A stretch of 64,000 nucleotides of DNA from assembly GCA_052318935.1 (NCBI GenBank), contig JBQRKO010000023.1; one strand, given 5' to 3'. Under the pieces are notes generated by a model that was given only the letters and a program-made list of their open reading frames with translations, was not told where the DNA came from and searched no databases. A program made the position numbers and the translations under genes. Shown piece by piece: positions 43,377-52,662 of the stretch (the first letter of the stretch is position 1; each line of letters begins with the position of its first letter). Source of the stretch: Niallia sp052318935 (GTDB taxonomy: Bacteria; Bacillota; Bacilli; Bacillales; Cytobacillaceae).

Positions 43377-44090
43377 TTAATGATTAAACTTTACATGCCC
43401 ATTCATTCCAACTTTTTCGTGAAATGGTAGCAGCTTTAATTTTTTCACTTCTTCAGGATAGTTTACCATCATTTCTTTTAACAGCTCTTTTGTTGTTTTA
43501 TTTTTTGTATCCAGTCCAAGCTTTTCAGCCGCTGTGATGATTTGTTTTTCTCTTACTTCCTCTGCTATTTTCCCGAGCTCTTTTCCCTCTGTTTTAATAC
43601 CCATTTTTTCTGCTTCCGAATATATGATTTTCTCTTGAACTTCTTTTCCTAGTTGTTGCATATTTTTCCCTTTTGTATCAATACCTAATTCTTTTGCCTT
43701 TTTTTGAAGTTTTGCTTCGAATACTTCTTTCATTAACACTCTTATATCTTTATTGTCTGTTTTAATCCCTAACTTTTTTGCTTCATTTTTTATATGCGTT
43801 TCATGAACTTCCATTGCAATTTGTTTAATATCTTTTCCTTCTGTTTTTATCCCTAATTTCTCCGCTTCTTTTTTGATTAATACTTCATGAACTTCTTTTT
43901 TTATTGTTATATAATCTTTTCCTTCTGTTTTTATCCCTAGACTTTCAGCCAATTGTTTTAAAAAGGCCTGATCCTCTTCATTTGTTTTTTCTCCTGCTTC
44001 TGGGGATTGTGGAGCAGCTTGTATCATTCCTCCATGACTAGGTAAAACAAGTCCGACCATACATAATAAGAGTATGAATAGATGTTTCAT
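43377..44090 (-). CDS. Secreted protein with six 28-residue repeats
   Basis: A 237-residue protein with a signal peptide (residues 1-25, cleavage near IQA-AP). The mature part is almost entirely six repeats of exactly 28 residues; the motif LGIKTEGKD or its variants begins at residues 51, 79, 107, 135, 163 and 191. Each repeat is an amphipathic helix-rich unit with a glycine turn. A short basic tail follows. No catalytic motif is visible and the function is unknown; such repeats usually bind a ligand or cell wall. Confidence 0.85.
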   Translation of the reverse strand: MKHLFILLLCMVGLVLPSHGGMIQAAPQSPEAGEKTNEEDQAFLKQLAESLGIKTEGKDYITIKKEVHEVLIKKEAEKLGIKTEGKDIKQIAMEVHETHIKNEAKKLGIKTDNKDIRVLMKEVFEAKLQKKAKELGIDTKGKNMQQLGKEVQEKIIYSEAEKMGIKTEGKELGKIAEEVREKQIITAAEKLGLDTKNKTTKELLKEMMVNYPEEVKKLKLLPFHEKVGMNGHVKFNH

Positions 44091-44223
44091 TCTAATATTC
44101 CTCCTAAACTGCCAATTTTTTTCTCCTTTTTATCATTTCCTATATTTAACTAAATATGTAATAATCTTTTGTAATCTACTTTCATCATTAACAGCATAAT
44201 CATATTTTATTAACATAAGAAAA

Positions 44224-44434
44224 GGCTCTTTTCGTATAGATTGTTGCTATTTAACCCGCAGCCTGAATACACTTCGCTTTCCGCGGACGAGTGCCGAGCC
44301 TCCTCGTCGCTTTGCTCCTGTGGGGTCTCGTCTTTCTCGCTTTTCCCGCAGGAGTCTACGTGTATTCAGGCTGCTCAGTGCTTCAACTATGTTTATTGTT
44401 TTTTTCAAAAACAACAAACTTTTAGAAAACAGCA
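44224..44434 (+). mobile_element. Family A element, copy A7
   Basis: Ends GGCTCTTTTCG and GAAAACAGC(A). Exact 8-bp duplications TAAGAAAA at 44216-44223 and 44435-44442. It lies directly against the prsA terminator. Confidence 0.87.
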
Positions 44435-44442
44435 TAAGAAAA

Positions 44443-44502
44443 AAAGAGGCTATCTTAAAAGAAGTTTAACTTTCCTCACTTCTTTAGATAGCCTCTTTTC
44501 GT
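44443..44502 (-). terminator. Terminator of prsA
   Basis: Minus strand: AAAAGAGGCTATCTAAAGAAGT pairs with ACTTCTTTTAAGATAGCCTCTTTT, ending in a T run. Confidence 0.85.
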
Positions 44503-44529
44503 TTTCACGTATGTTTTTAAGTTTGCAGA

Positions 44530-45408
44530 TTACTTATTAAGATAATTTTTGATTTTATAGTCTGCTTTTTTCTCTTCTAACCATGTGCTGTATTCTGTTT
44601 TCATTTTTTGTTCTACCAATGCCGCTTTTATTTCTTCTTTATGATCTTCCAACTCTGCCTCTTTTGCCTCTTTATGGCCTGTTACTTTAATTAGATGGTA
44701 ACCGAAATCTGTTTTTACTGGGTCGCTGATTTCATTGACTTTCATCGAGAATGCCGCCTTTTCAAATGCTGGTTTCATTTCCCCTTTACCAAAATAACCA
44801 AGTTCGCCGCCACTTTCTTTAGAAGCTGTATCTGTCGAGTACTCTTTTGCTAAATCAGCAAAGTCAGCTCCATTGTCTAATTTTTTCTTTACTTCTTTTG
44901 CCGTTTTTTCATCTTTTACTAAAATATGACTTGCTTCTACTTGCTCCGCTTGTGCAAGCGCCGCTTTATTTTCATTAAAATAGGATTTGATTTCATCATC
45001 TGTTATTTTAACTCTTGGTGCTAATAATTTTTTTATTTTTAAATAGCGTACCATTTGCTCTTCAATATCCGCTTTTGACGCATTGTTGGATTTTAATGCA
45101 GTATTAAAAGCCTCTTCGCCACCGTACGATTCCATTAATTTATTTAATTCTTCTTTTTTCTCTTTATCCGTTATTTTAATTTTTTCCTTTTCCGCTTCTA
45201 AATCCACTACTTTATCAGCAATAAGACTATCAAGAGTGGCTGCTCCATATTGTTTATTTAATGCTTCATTCAATTCGTTTTTGGTGATTTTTTCTCCGCC
45301 AACTGTTGCTGCTGCATCATCTTTTTTCACTAAATATACAGCACCTATAACTAAGGCAATTAAAACCGCCCCTAATATTGGTAAAAATATTTTTTTATTC
45401 TTTATCAT
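44530..45408 (-). CDS. prsA: PrsA-like peptidyl-prolyl isomerase, anchored by a membrane helix
   Basis: A 292-residue foldase for exported proteins. N-terminal SurA-like chaperone region (KITKNELNEALN), a parvulin domain at about residues 155-245 (EASHILVKDEKTA, SGGELGYFGKGEM, TDFGYHLIKV) and a C-terminal helix. Typical PrsA is a lipoprotein; here the N-terminus KNKKIFLPILGAVLIALVIGAVYLVKK has no cysteine, so it would be held by an uncleaved signal anchor. It lies downstream of the HtrA/two-component region, all of them secretion-quality functions. Confidence 0.9.
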   Translation of the reverse strand: MIKNKKIFLPILGAVLIALVIGAVYLVKKDDAAATVGGEKITKNELNEALNKQYGAATLDSLIADKVVDLEAEKEKIKITDKEKKEELNKLMESYGGEEAFNTALKSNNASKADIEEQMVRYLKIKKLLAPRVKITDDEIKSYFNENKAALAQAEQVEASHILVKDEKTAKEVKKKLDNGADFADLAKEYSTDTASKESGGELGYFGKGEMKPAFEKAAFSMKVNEISDPVKTDFGYHLIKVTGHKEAKEAELEDHKEEIKAALVEQKMKTEYSTWLEEKKADYKIKNYLNK

Positions 45409-45514
45409 TGTCTTTCCTTTCTATTTTCCCTTTAATTTACTATAGTATGAGTACATGCAATAATATTACCATGAAAATATTACCAAATTATAAACAACTC
45501 ATCTTTATTTTATT

Positions 45515-45892
45515 GGGTCTTTTCGTATAGATTGTTGCTTTTAAACTCGCAGACTGAATACACTTTGCTTTCCGTGGGCGAGCGCCGAGCCTCCTCGTCG
45601 CTTTGCTCCTGTGGGGTCTCGTCTTTCTCGCTAATCCCGCAGGAGTCGTGCGGACGCCTCTCCTAACCAACATGATGGTCGTTTTCAAACTCTCTATACC
45701 ATTTTTATCCTACTAAATATAAGGGTTTTACCTATAATTTATATAATAAAACACTTCTTCAGTGGCCTTGCTATACTCCGTGGGGTCTCGTCTTTCTCGC
45801 ATTCCCACAGGAGTCTACGTGTATTCCGTCTGTTTAAGTACTTCTTCTCCCATTTTTTCACGTAAAAAACAACAAGCTTTGAGAAAACAGCA
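45515..45892 (+). mobile_element. Family A element, copy A8, recombinant with D remnant
   Basis: Ends GGGTCTTTTCG and GAAAACAGCA; flanks ATTTTATT and TTTTTATT differ by one base. Inside, an A core runs straight into the right half of a D element (from about 45653 to 45769) and then the A right half. The left half of D is missing. Confidence 0.8.
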
Positions 45893-45914
45893 TTTTTATT
45901 AAGCTCTTCCCTAA

Positions 45915-47414
45915 CTAGTTCGTATTCGCATTGCTCGCTAAAGTCAATTCTACTGTTTTAGGCTTGCCGTCATGATAAACCTCTAGTTTTATTTTGTCTC
46001 CTATTTTTACTTTTGTGTATAAATATTTTCTTAAATCAGATGACCCTTCAAGCTTTGTGCCGTTAACCGAAACAATAACATCTTGAACTTTTAATCCTGC
46101 TTTCGCTGCTGTAGAATTTGGATCAATATTTGTTATCATCACACCTTTTGTCACACTATTAGGAAGATCTTCCAAATACATACGCGGTACTTCTTCTAAG
46201 CTGGCTAAGCCGACCCCGATATATGGACGTTCCACCTTTCCTTTATCAATAATTTCATTTACAATTGGAATAAGATCATTACTTGGAATCGCAAACCCAA
46301 GGCCTTCCACCCCATTTTCAGAGATTTTCAAACTATTAATGCCAATAACTTGGCCGGCTGCATTAATTAAAGCTCCTCCACTGTTTCCAGGATTAATCGC
46401 TGCATCTGTTTGAATAACATTAAACTGCCAATCTCCAGCAGAAGTGTTTACCGTGATGCTTCTATCAACTGCACTGACAATCCCTTGTGTAACTGATCTA
46501 GAAAAATCTAAGCCAAGTGGGTTTCCAATTGCCCAAACTTGATCCCCAGGTCTTAAGGTAGAAGAGTTTCCAAAATCAATCGTATCAGAAGCATGTTTTG
46601 CATCAATTCTTACTACCGCCAAATCAGTAAGTGCATCTGCACCGATTAGTTTTCCTTCCGCCTTATCGCCATTATACAGCGAGATTTCTAAACTATTAGC
46701 ACCTTCAATCACATGATTATTCGTCACAATATACGCATATTTATCATCTTTTTTAAAGATAACTCCTGACCCAGATCCACTTTGCACATCATCCTGTGAG
46801 CTTGGGGAAAATTGATTGGTTTGTTTCTGTAAATTAACAATGCCAACAATTGCTTTTGATGAAGTTTCCACCATATCCGCAATGGACTTTGAACTGTTAT
46901 TAGATACATTTGCAGTAGTCGTTTGAGCCGTTATAGCACTAGTGTTGTTCGTTTCTATTTTATTTGATAAATCATCGATTCGCTGCTCAACCTTTGCATA
47001 TTGATCCTGATATAAACCGGTATACGGAATCGTAAAGACCGTTAATGCCGATCCAACTATTCCTGCTGCTAATAAGGAAAAGAAGCCTTTTAATTTAGAT
47101 TTCTCTGCACCTGCTTTAGAACGCTGCGCTGCCGGTTCTTCAATCGAGACAGCAACCATTTCTTCCGGCTTTGCTTCTTGAAATCTATCTTGCTGCGCTG
47201 CCTGTACAGTTGCTTCCCATTCTTCCTTTGAGTCAACTTCCTTGTTCTCATTAGATACGGATGGCTCGTGGCCATCCTGATTCCTTGCAGCCATTTCAGC
47301 TTCTGCCTGGTTATTTTCTTCTGCCGTCACTTCTGTATGATTGATTAAACCTTCCTCTTCTCTATTCGTTGCATCCGCTGAAGCATATTCCTTTTTTTTA
47401 TCAAATTCACTCAT
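45915..47414 (-). CDS. HtrA-like membrane serine protease (DegP family)
   Basis: A 499-residue S1C protease. A long acidic cytoplasmic N-terminus (1-105), one membrane helix (about 108-130), then the protease with H234 (TNNHVIEGA), D264 (LTDLAVV) and S345 (NPGNSGGAL), and one C-terminal PDZ domain (about 395-485). It degrades or refolds damaged exported proteins. It lies downstream of a two-component system, as quality-control proteases often do; HtrA or HtrB identity is not settled. AAAGGAGG precedes the ATG. Confidence 0.93.
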   Translation of the reverse strand: MSEFDKKKEYASADATNREEEGLINHTEVTAEENNQAEAEMAARNQDGHEPSVSNENKEVDSKEEWEATVQAAQQDRFQEAKPEEMVAVSIEEPAAQRSKAGAEKSKLKGFFSLLAAGIVGSALTVFTIPYTGLYQDQYAKVEQRIDDLSNKIETNNTSAITAQTTTANVSNNSSKSIADMVETSSKAIVGIVNLQKQTNQFSPSSQDDVQSGSGSGVIFKKDDKYAYIVTNNHVIEGANSLEISLYNGDKAEGKLIGADALTDLAVVRIDAKHASDTIDFGNSSTLRPGDQVWAIGNPLGLDFSRSVTQGIVSAVDRSITVNTSAGDWQFNVIQTDAAINPGNSGGALINAAGQVIGINSLKISENGVEGLGFAIPSNDLIPIVNEIIDKGKVERPYIGVGLASLEEVPRMYLEDLPNSVTKGVMITNIDPNSTAAKAGLKVQDVIVSVNGTKLEGSSDLRKYLYTKVKIGDKIKLEVYHDGKPKTVELTLASNANTN

Positions 47415-47615
47415 TATAAGTGCCTCCTTTATTCATCTATTAAAAACTGTCTCTCCTTCGTAACGACTTTTCGTTTTTGGAGGTGATCAGGCCATTTATT
47501 TAATCCTCAAAGTTGATTGTTGCCTTATAGTTACATCATAGCCAGAATATATGAATAAATTATTAATAAACTTTGAAAAGACCTAGAAATATCAAAGAAC
47601 AAATAGAGACGTCAG

Positions 47616-49022
47616 CTATTCATCCATAGGAAATATAATCGTAAATTTAGTTCCTTTTCCTTTTTTACTTTCGACAGTAATGATTCCTTGATGGAATTGC
47701 ACGAGCTGCTTTACGATCGATAACCCTAATCCAAACTCTCCATAAGGTGTATTTGTTCTGGAAATATCCGCTTTATAAAATCTTTTCCATATATTCTCTA
47801 TTTCTTCTGCTTCAATGCCAATTCCTGTATCCTCTATTTCAATAACGGTTTTGTTTTCTTCCACCCATCCCCGCAGCCAAATCAACCCATTTTCAGTAAA
47901 CTGAATACTGTTTTTTGTAATGTTAATAATGATCTGAATTAATCGGTCATAATCTGCATATATCATGACATCATCTGTAGCAGAAACGTTAATTTTCACG
48001 TTTTTTTCTTCCGCCTGTGTATATAACTGCTCTTGGATAATTTCGAATACCTCTTGCAGCTCAATCATTTCTTTCCTTAACACAATTTGATTGGAACGAA
48101 TTTTATCGTAATCTAAATTTTCATTTACTAAACGGATAAGTCGTTTTGTTTCCTGACTTACTAAGTTAAGCCCTTTTTCCTTTTCTTGCTCTGGAATCAT
48201 ATTATTATTTAACCCTTCTATCACTCCGCTTATGGTCGTTAAAGGTGTACGCATTTCATGGGATACGTCTGACATAAACTGTCTTCTTCTATTCTCTAAT
48301 GCATCAATCGCTTCTTTTGATTCACGCAGTTTTCCAACCATGCTGTTAAAATCATCCGCTAATTCCCCTATTTCATCAAAATTTGAGGAAGGGACTTTTA
48401 CATTGTAATCACCAACTGCAACAAGGCTTGTAGCCTCCTGTAATTTTTTTAACCTTCTTACGTGGATACGTGATAATAAAATACTTAATAATAACGCTAC
48501 ACTAAAAGCAAAAAACACCGTATAAACTAGGTATTTATTGATTTTATTAATCATATCTTTAGAGTCACTTAAGGGAGCGGTAAGGGAGATGACTCCAGCA
48601 ACCTCCCCATTCACCCAATAAGGAATAGCAACAAGCGTAACCTCTTGATTTCCACGTCTTGTCTTATCTTTAATAATTCTTCCTTGTCCGTTCTTTATTT
48701 CATTCCACTCTTTATTTGTTATGGAAAAGTTTCCTCCAACTGCATAAAGCCGATTTCTTTGTGTATCGAACATCCCAAAGCCTATTCCTCTGCTTCCTAA
48801 AACATCATTATATTTTACAAGTGTAGATTGATACTCGGCAGGGGATGGATTTTCTTGCAAATCTGATAGTATATTAACACCATATTCAAGTAGTTCCTGT
48901 CCTTTTATTTCTAATACCAATTGTTCAACAAAATGAGTAAATACCAAACTAACCACTAAAAAGGCAACAATAATCACACTAATATGGCTGATTAATTGCT
49001 GATAAATATATTTAATCCTCAT
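47616..49022 (-). CDS. Sensor histidine kinase
   Basis: A 468-residue HATPase kinase with two membrane helices (about 11-30 and 165-185) around a 130-residue extracellular sensor. Then HAMP (HVRRLKKLQEAT), HisKA with the phospho-acceptor H255 in FMSDVSHEMRTPL, and the HATPase N, G1 and G2 boxes (NITKNSIQFTENG, IEDTGIGI, FGLGLSIVKQLV). The sequence does not match CssS closely. It overlaps its response regulator by 11 bases and lies upstream of the HtrA-like protease. Confidence 0.92.
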   Translation of the reverse strand: MRIKYIYQQLISHISVIIVAFLVVSLVFTHFVEQLVLEIKGQELLEYGVNILSDLQENPSPAEYQSTLVKYNDVLGSRGIGFGMFDTQRNRLYAVGGNFSITNKEWNEIKNGQGRIIKDKTRRGNQEVTLVAIPYWVNGEVAGVISLTAPLSDSKDMINKINKYLVYTVFFAFSVALLLSILLSRIHVRRLKKLQEATSLVAVGDYNVKVPSSNFDEIGELADDFNSMVGKLRESKEAIDALENRRRQFMSDVSHEMRTPLTTISGVIEGLNNNMIPEQEKEKGLNLVSQETKRLIRLVNENLDYDKIRSNQIVLRKEMIELQEVFEIIQEQLYTQAEEKNVKINVSATDDVMIYADYDRLIQIIINITKNSIQFTENGLIWLRGWVEENKTVIEIEDTGIGIEAEEIENIWKRFYKADISRTNTPYGEFGLGLSIVKQLVQFHQGIITVESKKGKGTKFTIIFPMDE

Positions 49023-49707
49023 TAATTACCACCGTTTCATCAAATTTATAGCCTACTCCCCATATGGTATGGAAAAAAGGCTGGTTTTCGCGGCCAATTT
49101 TTCTTCTTAACCTTTTGATATGAACATCTACTGTCCGGTCATCACCGTAAAACTGAAATCCCCATACTTGATCCAAAATCTGTTCTCTTGAAAAAACTTG
49201 TCTTGGATGCTGTACAAAAAAGGACAAGATATCAAACTCTTTTGGCGTCAAATTAGGAATTCGTTTATTTTCAATAAACACTTCCCTCGTCTCTTTATTA
49301 ACCATCACAACACCATTGGTTTCTTTTATTTCGTCCCCATCTGATTTGTTCAGTCTTCTCGCTATTGCTTTCATTCTAGCAGTTAATGCCAACGGACTAA
49401 AAGGTTTGGTTACATAATCATCTGCACCCATTTCTAGACCGAGTACTTGGTCAGATTCTGAATCTTTTGCCGTTAACATAATAATAGGGATTTCTTTATT
49501 TACTTCCCTTATTTTCCTACATACTGTTATACCATCCATTCCAGGTAACATCCAGTCAAGTACAATAAGATCATACTTATTTGTTAAAAAATGCTGATAT
49601 CCATCTAAGCCGTTATGAATAAATACTCCCTCAAAATGATCTTTTTCAAAAAACATTTCGAGCATGGAGCAAACACTTTCATTATCTTCTATTACTAGCA
49701 CTTTCAT
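49012..49707 (-). CDS. OmpR family response regulator
   Basis: A 231-residue regulator. Receiver domain with the phospho-acceptor D51 in IVLDWMLPGMDG and the switch lysine in VTKPFSP; C-terminal winged helix (LTPKEFDILSFF, DQVWGFQFYGDDRTVDVHIKRLRRK). It is transcribed just before its kinase. Its targets likely include the neighbouring HtrA-like protease gene, though that is inference from position. Confidence 0.94.
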   Translation of the reverse strand: MKVLVIEDNESVCSMLEMFFEKDHFEGVFIHNGLDGYQHFLTNKYDLIVLDWMLPGMDGITVCRKIREVNKEIPIIMLTAKDSESDQVLGLEMGADDYVTKPFSPLALTARMKAIARRLNKSDGDEIKETNGVVMVNKETREVFIENKRIPNLTPKEFDILSFFVQHPRQVFSREQILDQVWGFQFYGDDRTVDVHIKRLRRKIGRENQPFFHTIWGVGYKFDETVVINED

Positions 49708-49893
49708 ATTTGCACCCTACCTTTGCCTTTTATTCATTATTTTCTTCTCATTAAACCGATATTTTAGATTTTTCGCAATCCGTTTTCTATATATTTAAAT
49801 CATTGTTAATGGTTAGGAAATAATTTGTTCATAATTTCTATTTTTTGTTCTTTTCTTCATTGCGATATACTTAAGAAAAGAAAGGAAAAAACA

Positions 49894-50355
49894 ATGATTA
49901 TAAAGTTAGATAATAGTGATTTAGAAATAGCAAGAGAGATTTTAGCCATTCAATCAGCCTCATATAAAGTAGAATCAAAAATTATTAATTATAAAGATTT
50001 GCCGCCATTAAAAGAAGATTGTTCGAGTATTAGAACATGCATGGAAACCTTCGTAGGATATTACAGCTGTAATCGTTTAGTTGCCGTTATTTCTTATAAA
50101 GAAATAACAGATTCTATAGAAATATGTCGACTTGTTGTTCATCCCTCTTCATTCGGCAAAGGTTTTGCAACAAAGCTGCTTCATCATCTTTTACAGAAAC
50201 AACCAAAACAAATGACCGTTTGTACAGCTGCTAAAAACTCACCGGCCCTGAAATTATATAAAAAATTGGGATTTCAGATAGTAAAAATCTTTGAAGTTGA
50301 AAACGGGTTGCAACTCGTAAAATTAGAAAAAATAAACGAAGAGACTGCCATTTAG
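49894..50355 (+). CDS. GNAT family N-acetyltransferase
   Basis: A 153-residue acetyltransferase. Motif A acetyl-CoA loop is HPSSFGKGFATKLL and motif B has NSPALKLYKKLGF. Substrate unknown. ATG 49894 is preferred to the longer frame because AAAGGAAAA precedes it. It is divergent from the response-regulator gene and ends at a strong terminator. Confidence 0.85.
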   Translation: MIIKLDNSDLEIAREILAIQSASYKVESKIINYKDLPPLKEDCSSIRTCMETFVGYYSCNRLVAVISYKEITDSIEICRLVVHPSSFGKGFATKLLHHLLQKQPKQMTVCTAAKNSPALKLYKKLGFQIVKIFEVENGLQLVKLEKINEETAI

Positions 50356-50372
50356 CAGTCCCTTCGTTTTCG
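50337..50372 (+). terminator. Terminator of the acetyltransferase gene
   Basis: GAAGAGACTGC, loop CATTTA, GCAGTCCCTTC, then GTTTT. It overlaps the end of the gene. Confidence 0.8.
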
Positions 50373-50424
50373 ATATATCTATTTACACATATTTCTTTTC
50401 ATTCCAAATAGATCATTTTCTTGG

Positions 50425-51414
50425 TTATTGACTATCGGCGGGATAGATAATGCCTGTTTGTTTTCTTGCTTCCTCCATTATTTCCATAACAGCTAAAGAT
50501 ACTTCATGCGAATTAATAGCAGATTCTACTTTTCCAGCTTTAATTAATTCGATAAATTCTTTTGCTTCGTAATACATCGCTTCTTCTTTTTGCGGTTGTG
50601 TTACGTCTTCCTTTTCGCCATTTCGATAATAAATATTCACTTTTTGCGGTGTGTTTATTTGATCCAATAAAATATTTCCCTCTTCTCCTTGTATTTCAGA
50701 AGGGATATAAGAATTGGTGATTTTTGAATACATCATAATAATATCCATATCTTTGTAGCTCATTATTATGCTTCCTTCACCGTCGACACCTGTCTCTAAT
50801 AAATAACTAGATGCTTTAACGGATAAAGGTTTGCCAAATAAATAAACCATTGGATAGATGCAGTAAACGCCAATATCCATTAGTGAACCATTGGATAGCT
50901 CTGGTTTAAATGCATTCAAAACATTTCCTTCTTTATATGCATCATAGCGGGAGGAGTATTGACAATAACTCACAAATGCACGGCGAACCTTCCCAATTTT
51001 ATGCAAATTCTTTTGGACGATTTGAAAATTTGGCAGCATCGTTGTTTTTAATGCTTCCATCAATAAAACATTATTCTCTTTTGCTGCAGAAATCATTTCC
51101 TTTAATTCTTTTACTGTTGATGCAATCGCTTTCTCACAAAGGACATGTTTTTTATTCGTTAAAAAAAGTATAGACTGTTCCGCATGAAGAGAATTAGGGC
51201 TTGCAATATATACAGCATCCAAGCAGTCGCTTTCTGCCATTTCTTTTAAGTCGGTAAATACATTTGCGATCCCGTGTTTTTTAGCAAAGCTTTCTCCCTT
51301 TTCTTTTGTTCGTGAATAAACTGCCGTTAATGAAAAATCTTCTAATTGTTTTGCAGCCTGGATAAATGAATCAGTTATCCAGTTTGTACCTATAATACCG
51401 AATCGAACAGTCAT
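50425..51414 (-). CDS. Gfo/Idh/MocA family oxidoreductase
   Basis: A 329-residue NAD(P)-dependent oxidoreductase. Rossmann motif FGIIGTNWITDSF at the N-terminus (GxxG with substitutions), then YIASPNSLHAEQSI and the conserved catalytic lysine in HVLCEKAIAS. The C-terminal domain carries the Gfo/Idh pattern with SLMDIGVYCIYP. Substrate, probably a sugar or polyol, cannot be assigned. AGGAGG precedes the ATG. Confidence 0.88.
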   Translation of the reverse strand: MTVRFGIIGTNWITDSFIQAAKQLEDFSLTAVYSRTKEKGESFAKKHGIANVFTDLKEMAESDCLDAVYIASPNSLHAEQSILFLTNKKHVLCEKAIASTVKELKEMISAAKENNVLLMEALKTTMLPNFQIVQKNLHKIGKVRRAFVSYCQYSSRYDAYKEGNVLNAFKPELSNGSLMDIGVYCIYPMVYLFGKPLSVKASSYLLETGVDGEGSIIMSYKDMDIIMMYSKITNSYIPSEIQGEEGNILLDQINTPQKVNIYYRNGEKEDVTQPQKEEAMYYEAKEFIELIKAGKVESAINSHEVSLAVMEIMEEARKQTGIIYPADSQ

Positions 51415-51626
51415 CTTATTCCTCCTTTTTTTTAAAAACAGTAAGCTTGATATTTATCAATTTCTTCTTTTATTTTGTATACTTTATAAAAAAATTGCAA
51501 TCATATATATGCAGTTTTTTATACTCCGTCTTATGTAATTTATACTTCCCTATCCCGCTGCCAACATATGCTATTTTAACACTCACTAGTACTACTGACA
51601 TTCACAACTTGTATAGCGTTTGTAAC

Positions 51627-51705
51627 TATAAAAAAGGTCTAATCTAAACCGACTCACAAGAATATAGCAACTAGCTATTCTAGTAGACGATAATAGATTA
51701 GACCT
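51627..51705 (-). terminator. Terminator of qoxABCD
   Basis: Minus strand: AGGTCTAATCTA pairs with TAGATTAGACCT across a long loop that holds an inner AATAGC/GCTAT hairpin; TTTTTT follows. It is the first hairpin after qoxD. Confidence 0.75.
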
Positions 51706-51748
51706 GAAAACATAACTTACTTGTTAATATGTTTTTATTTTATTCTTA

Positions 51749-52051
51749 TTAATAATGCACATGTCCTGATGTCATTACCCAAATAGTACCTGCTGCTACG
51801 ACAATGGCACAAAAGAAAGCATACACAATATTAATCACTTGAACTTTTCCTTCTCCTTCTGTTAAGTGCATAAACATAACCAATTGAAGAAGAGCTTGGA
51901 TTACTGCTAAAGTACCAATAATCCACATGATCGTTTTAAATGGTAAATCAGTATATTTCGCTCCTACTGCTGCAAATGTAAGCAATAAGGAAACGATAAA
52001 TCCTGCAATATGTCCGATTGGAAACTTTTCATTTTCATGATTTTTCGCCAT
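51749..52051 (-). CDS. qoxD: Cytochrome aa3-600 menaquinol oxidase subunit IV
   Basis: A 100-residue small membrane subunit with three helices, matching QoxD/CyoD (PIGHIAGFIVSLLLTF, LQLVMFMHLTEGEG). It stabilises the oxidase. AAGGGTGG precedes the ATG. It is last in qoxABCD and ends at the operon terminator. Confidence 0.93.
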   Translation of the reverse strand: MAKNHENEKFPIGHIAGFIVSLLLTFAAVGAKYTDLPFKTIMWIIGTLAVIQALLQLVMFMHLTEGEGKVQVINIVYAFFCAIVVAAGTIWVMTSGHVHY

Positions 52052-52065
52052 TTATTACACCACCC

Positions 52066-52662
52066 TTACATTCTTGCTAAATAAACGAATGTGAAAATAA
52101 AAATCCACACTACGTCTAAAAAGTGCCAATATAAACTTATAATAAATGTTTTACGAGCAGTAGTCGGCGTTAAACCGTGTTTTAGTATTTGCATGATTAC
52201 TAAAATAGCCCATCCAATACCCATTGACACATGCAGTCCATGTGTACCTAACAAAACAAAGAAGCTAGAAAGGAACGCACTTGTTTGCATCGTTGCTCCT
52301 TCATGAACATAGTGAATAAATTCATTCACTTCAAAAAACACGAAGCCAGCACCAAGCAATAAAGTGATTGCCAACCATGTGATTAACCCTTTTACATTAT
52401 GACGGCGCATTTGCCAGATTGCGATTCCACAAGTAAAACTACTTGTTAATAACAGCAGTGTTTCGATCATGACATCCTTCATTTTAAAAAGTTCTTTAGG
52501 AGTTGGGCCTCCAGCAAAGTTATTTGCCAACGAACCGTAAGCTGCAAACAATGTTGCAAATAATACTACCTCAGCACCTAGGAAGATCCAGAAACCTAGA
52601 ATATTCAAGCGGTTTTGTTCCGTTTGATACTCTAACGGTAAAGATGTATCTACTTTAGCCAT
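52066..52662 (-). CDS. qoxC: Cytochrome aa3-600 menaquinol oxidase subunit III
   Basis: A 198-residue subunit III with five membrane helices. Family motifs: LGFWIFLGAEVVLFATLF, and LLGTHGLHVSMGIGW with the conserved histidines, then YWHFLDVVWIFIF. It overlaps the qoxB stop by one base (TAATG), a coupled start. Confidence 0.95.
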   Translation of the reverse strand: MAKVDTSLPLEYQTEQNRLNILGFWIFLGAEVVLFATLFAAYGSLANNFAGGPTPKELFKMKDVMIETLLLLTSSFTCGIAIWQMRRHNVKGLITWLAITLLLGAGFVFFEVNEFIHYVHEGATMQTSAFLSSFFVLLGTHGLHVSMGIGWAILVIMQILKHGLTPTTARKTFIISLYWHFLDVVWIFIFTFVYLARM

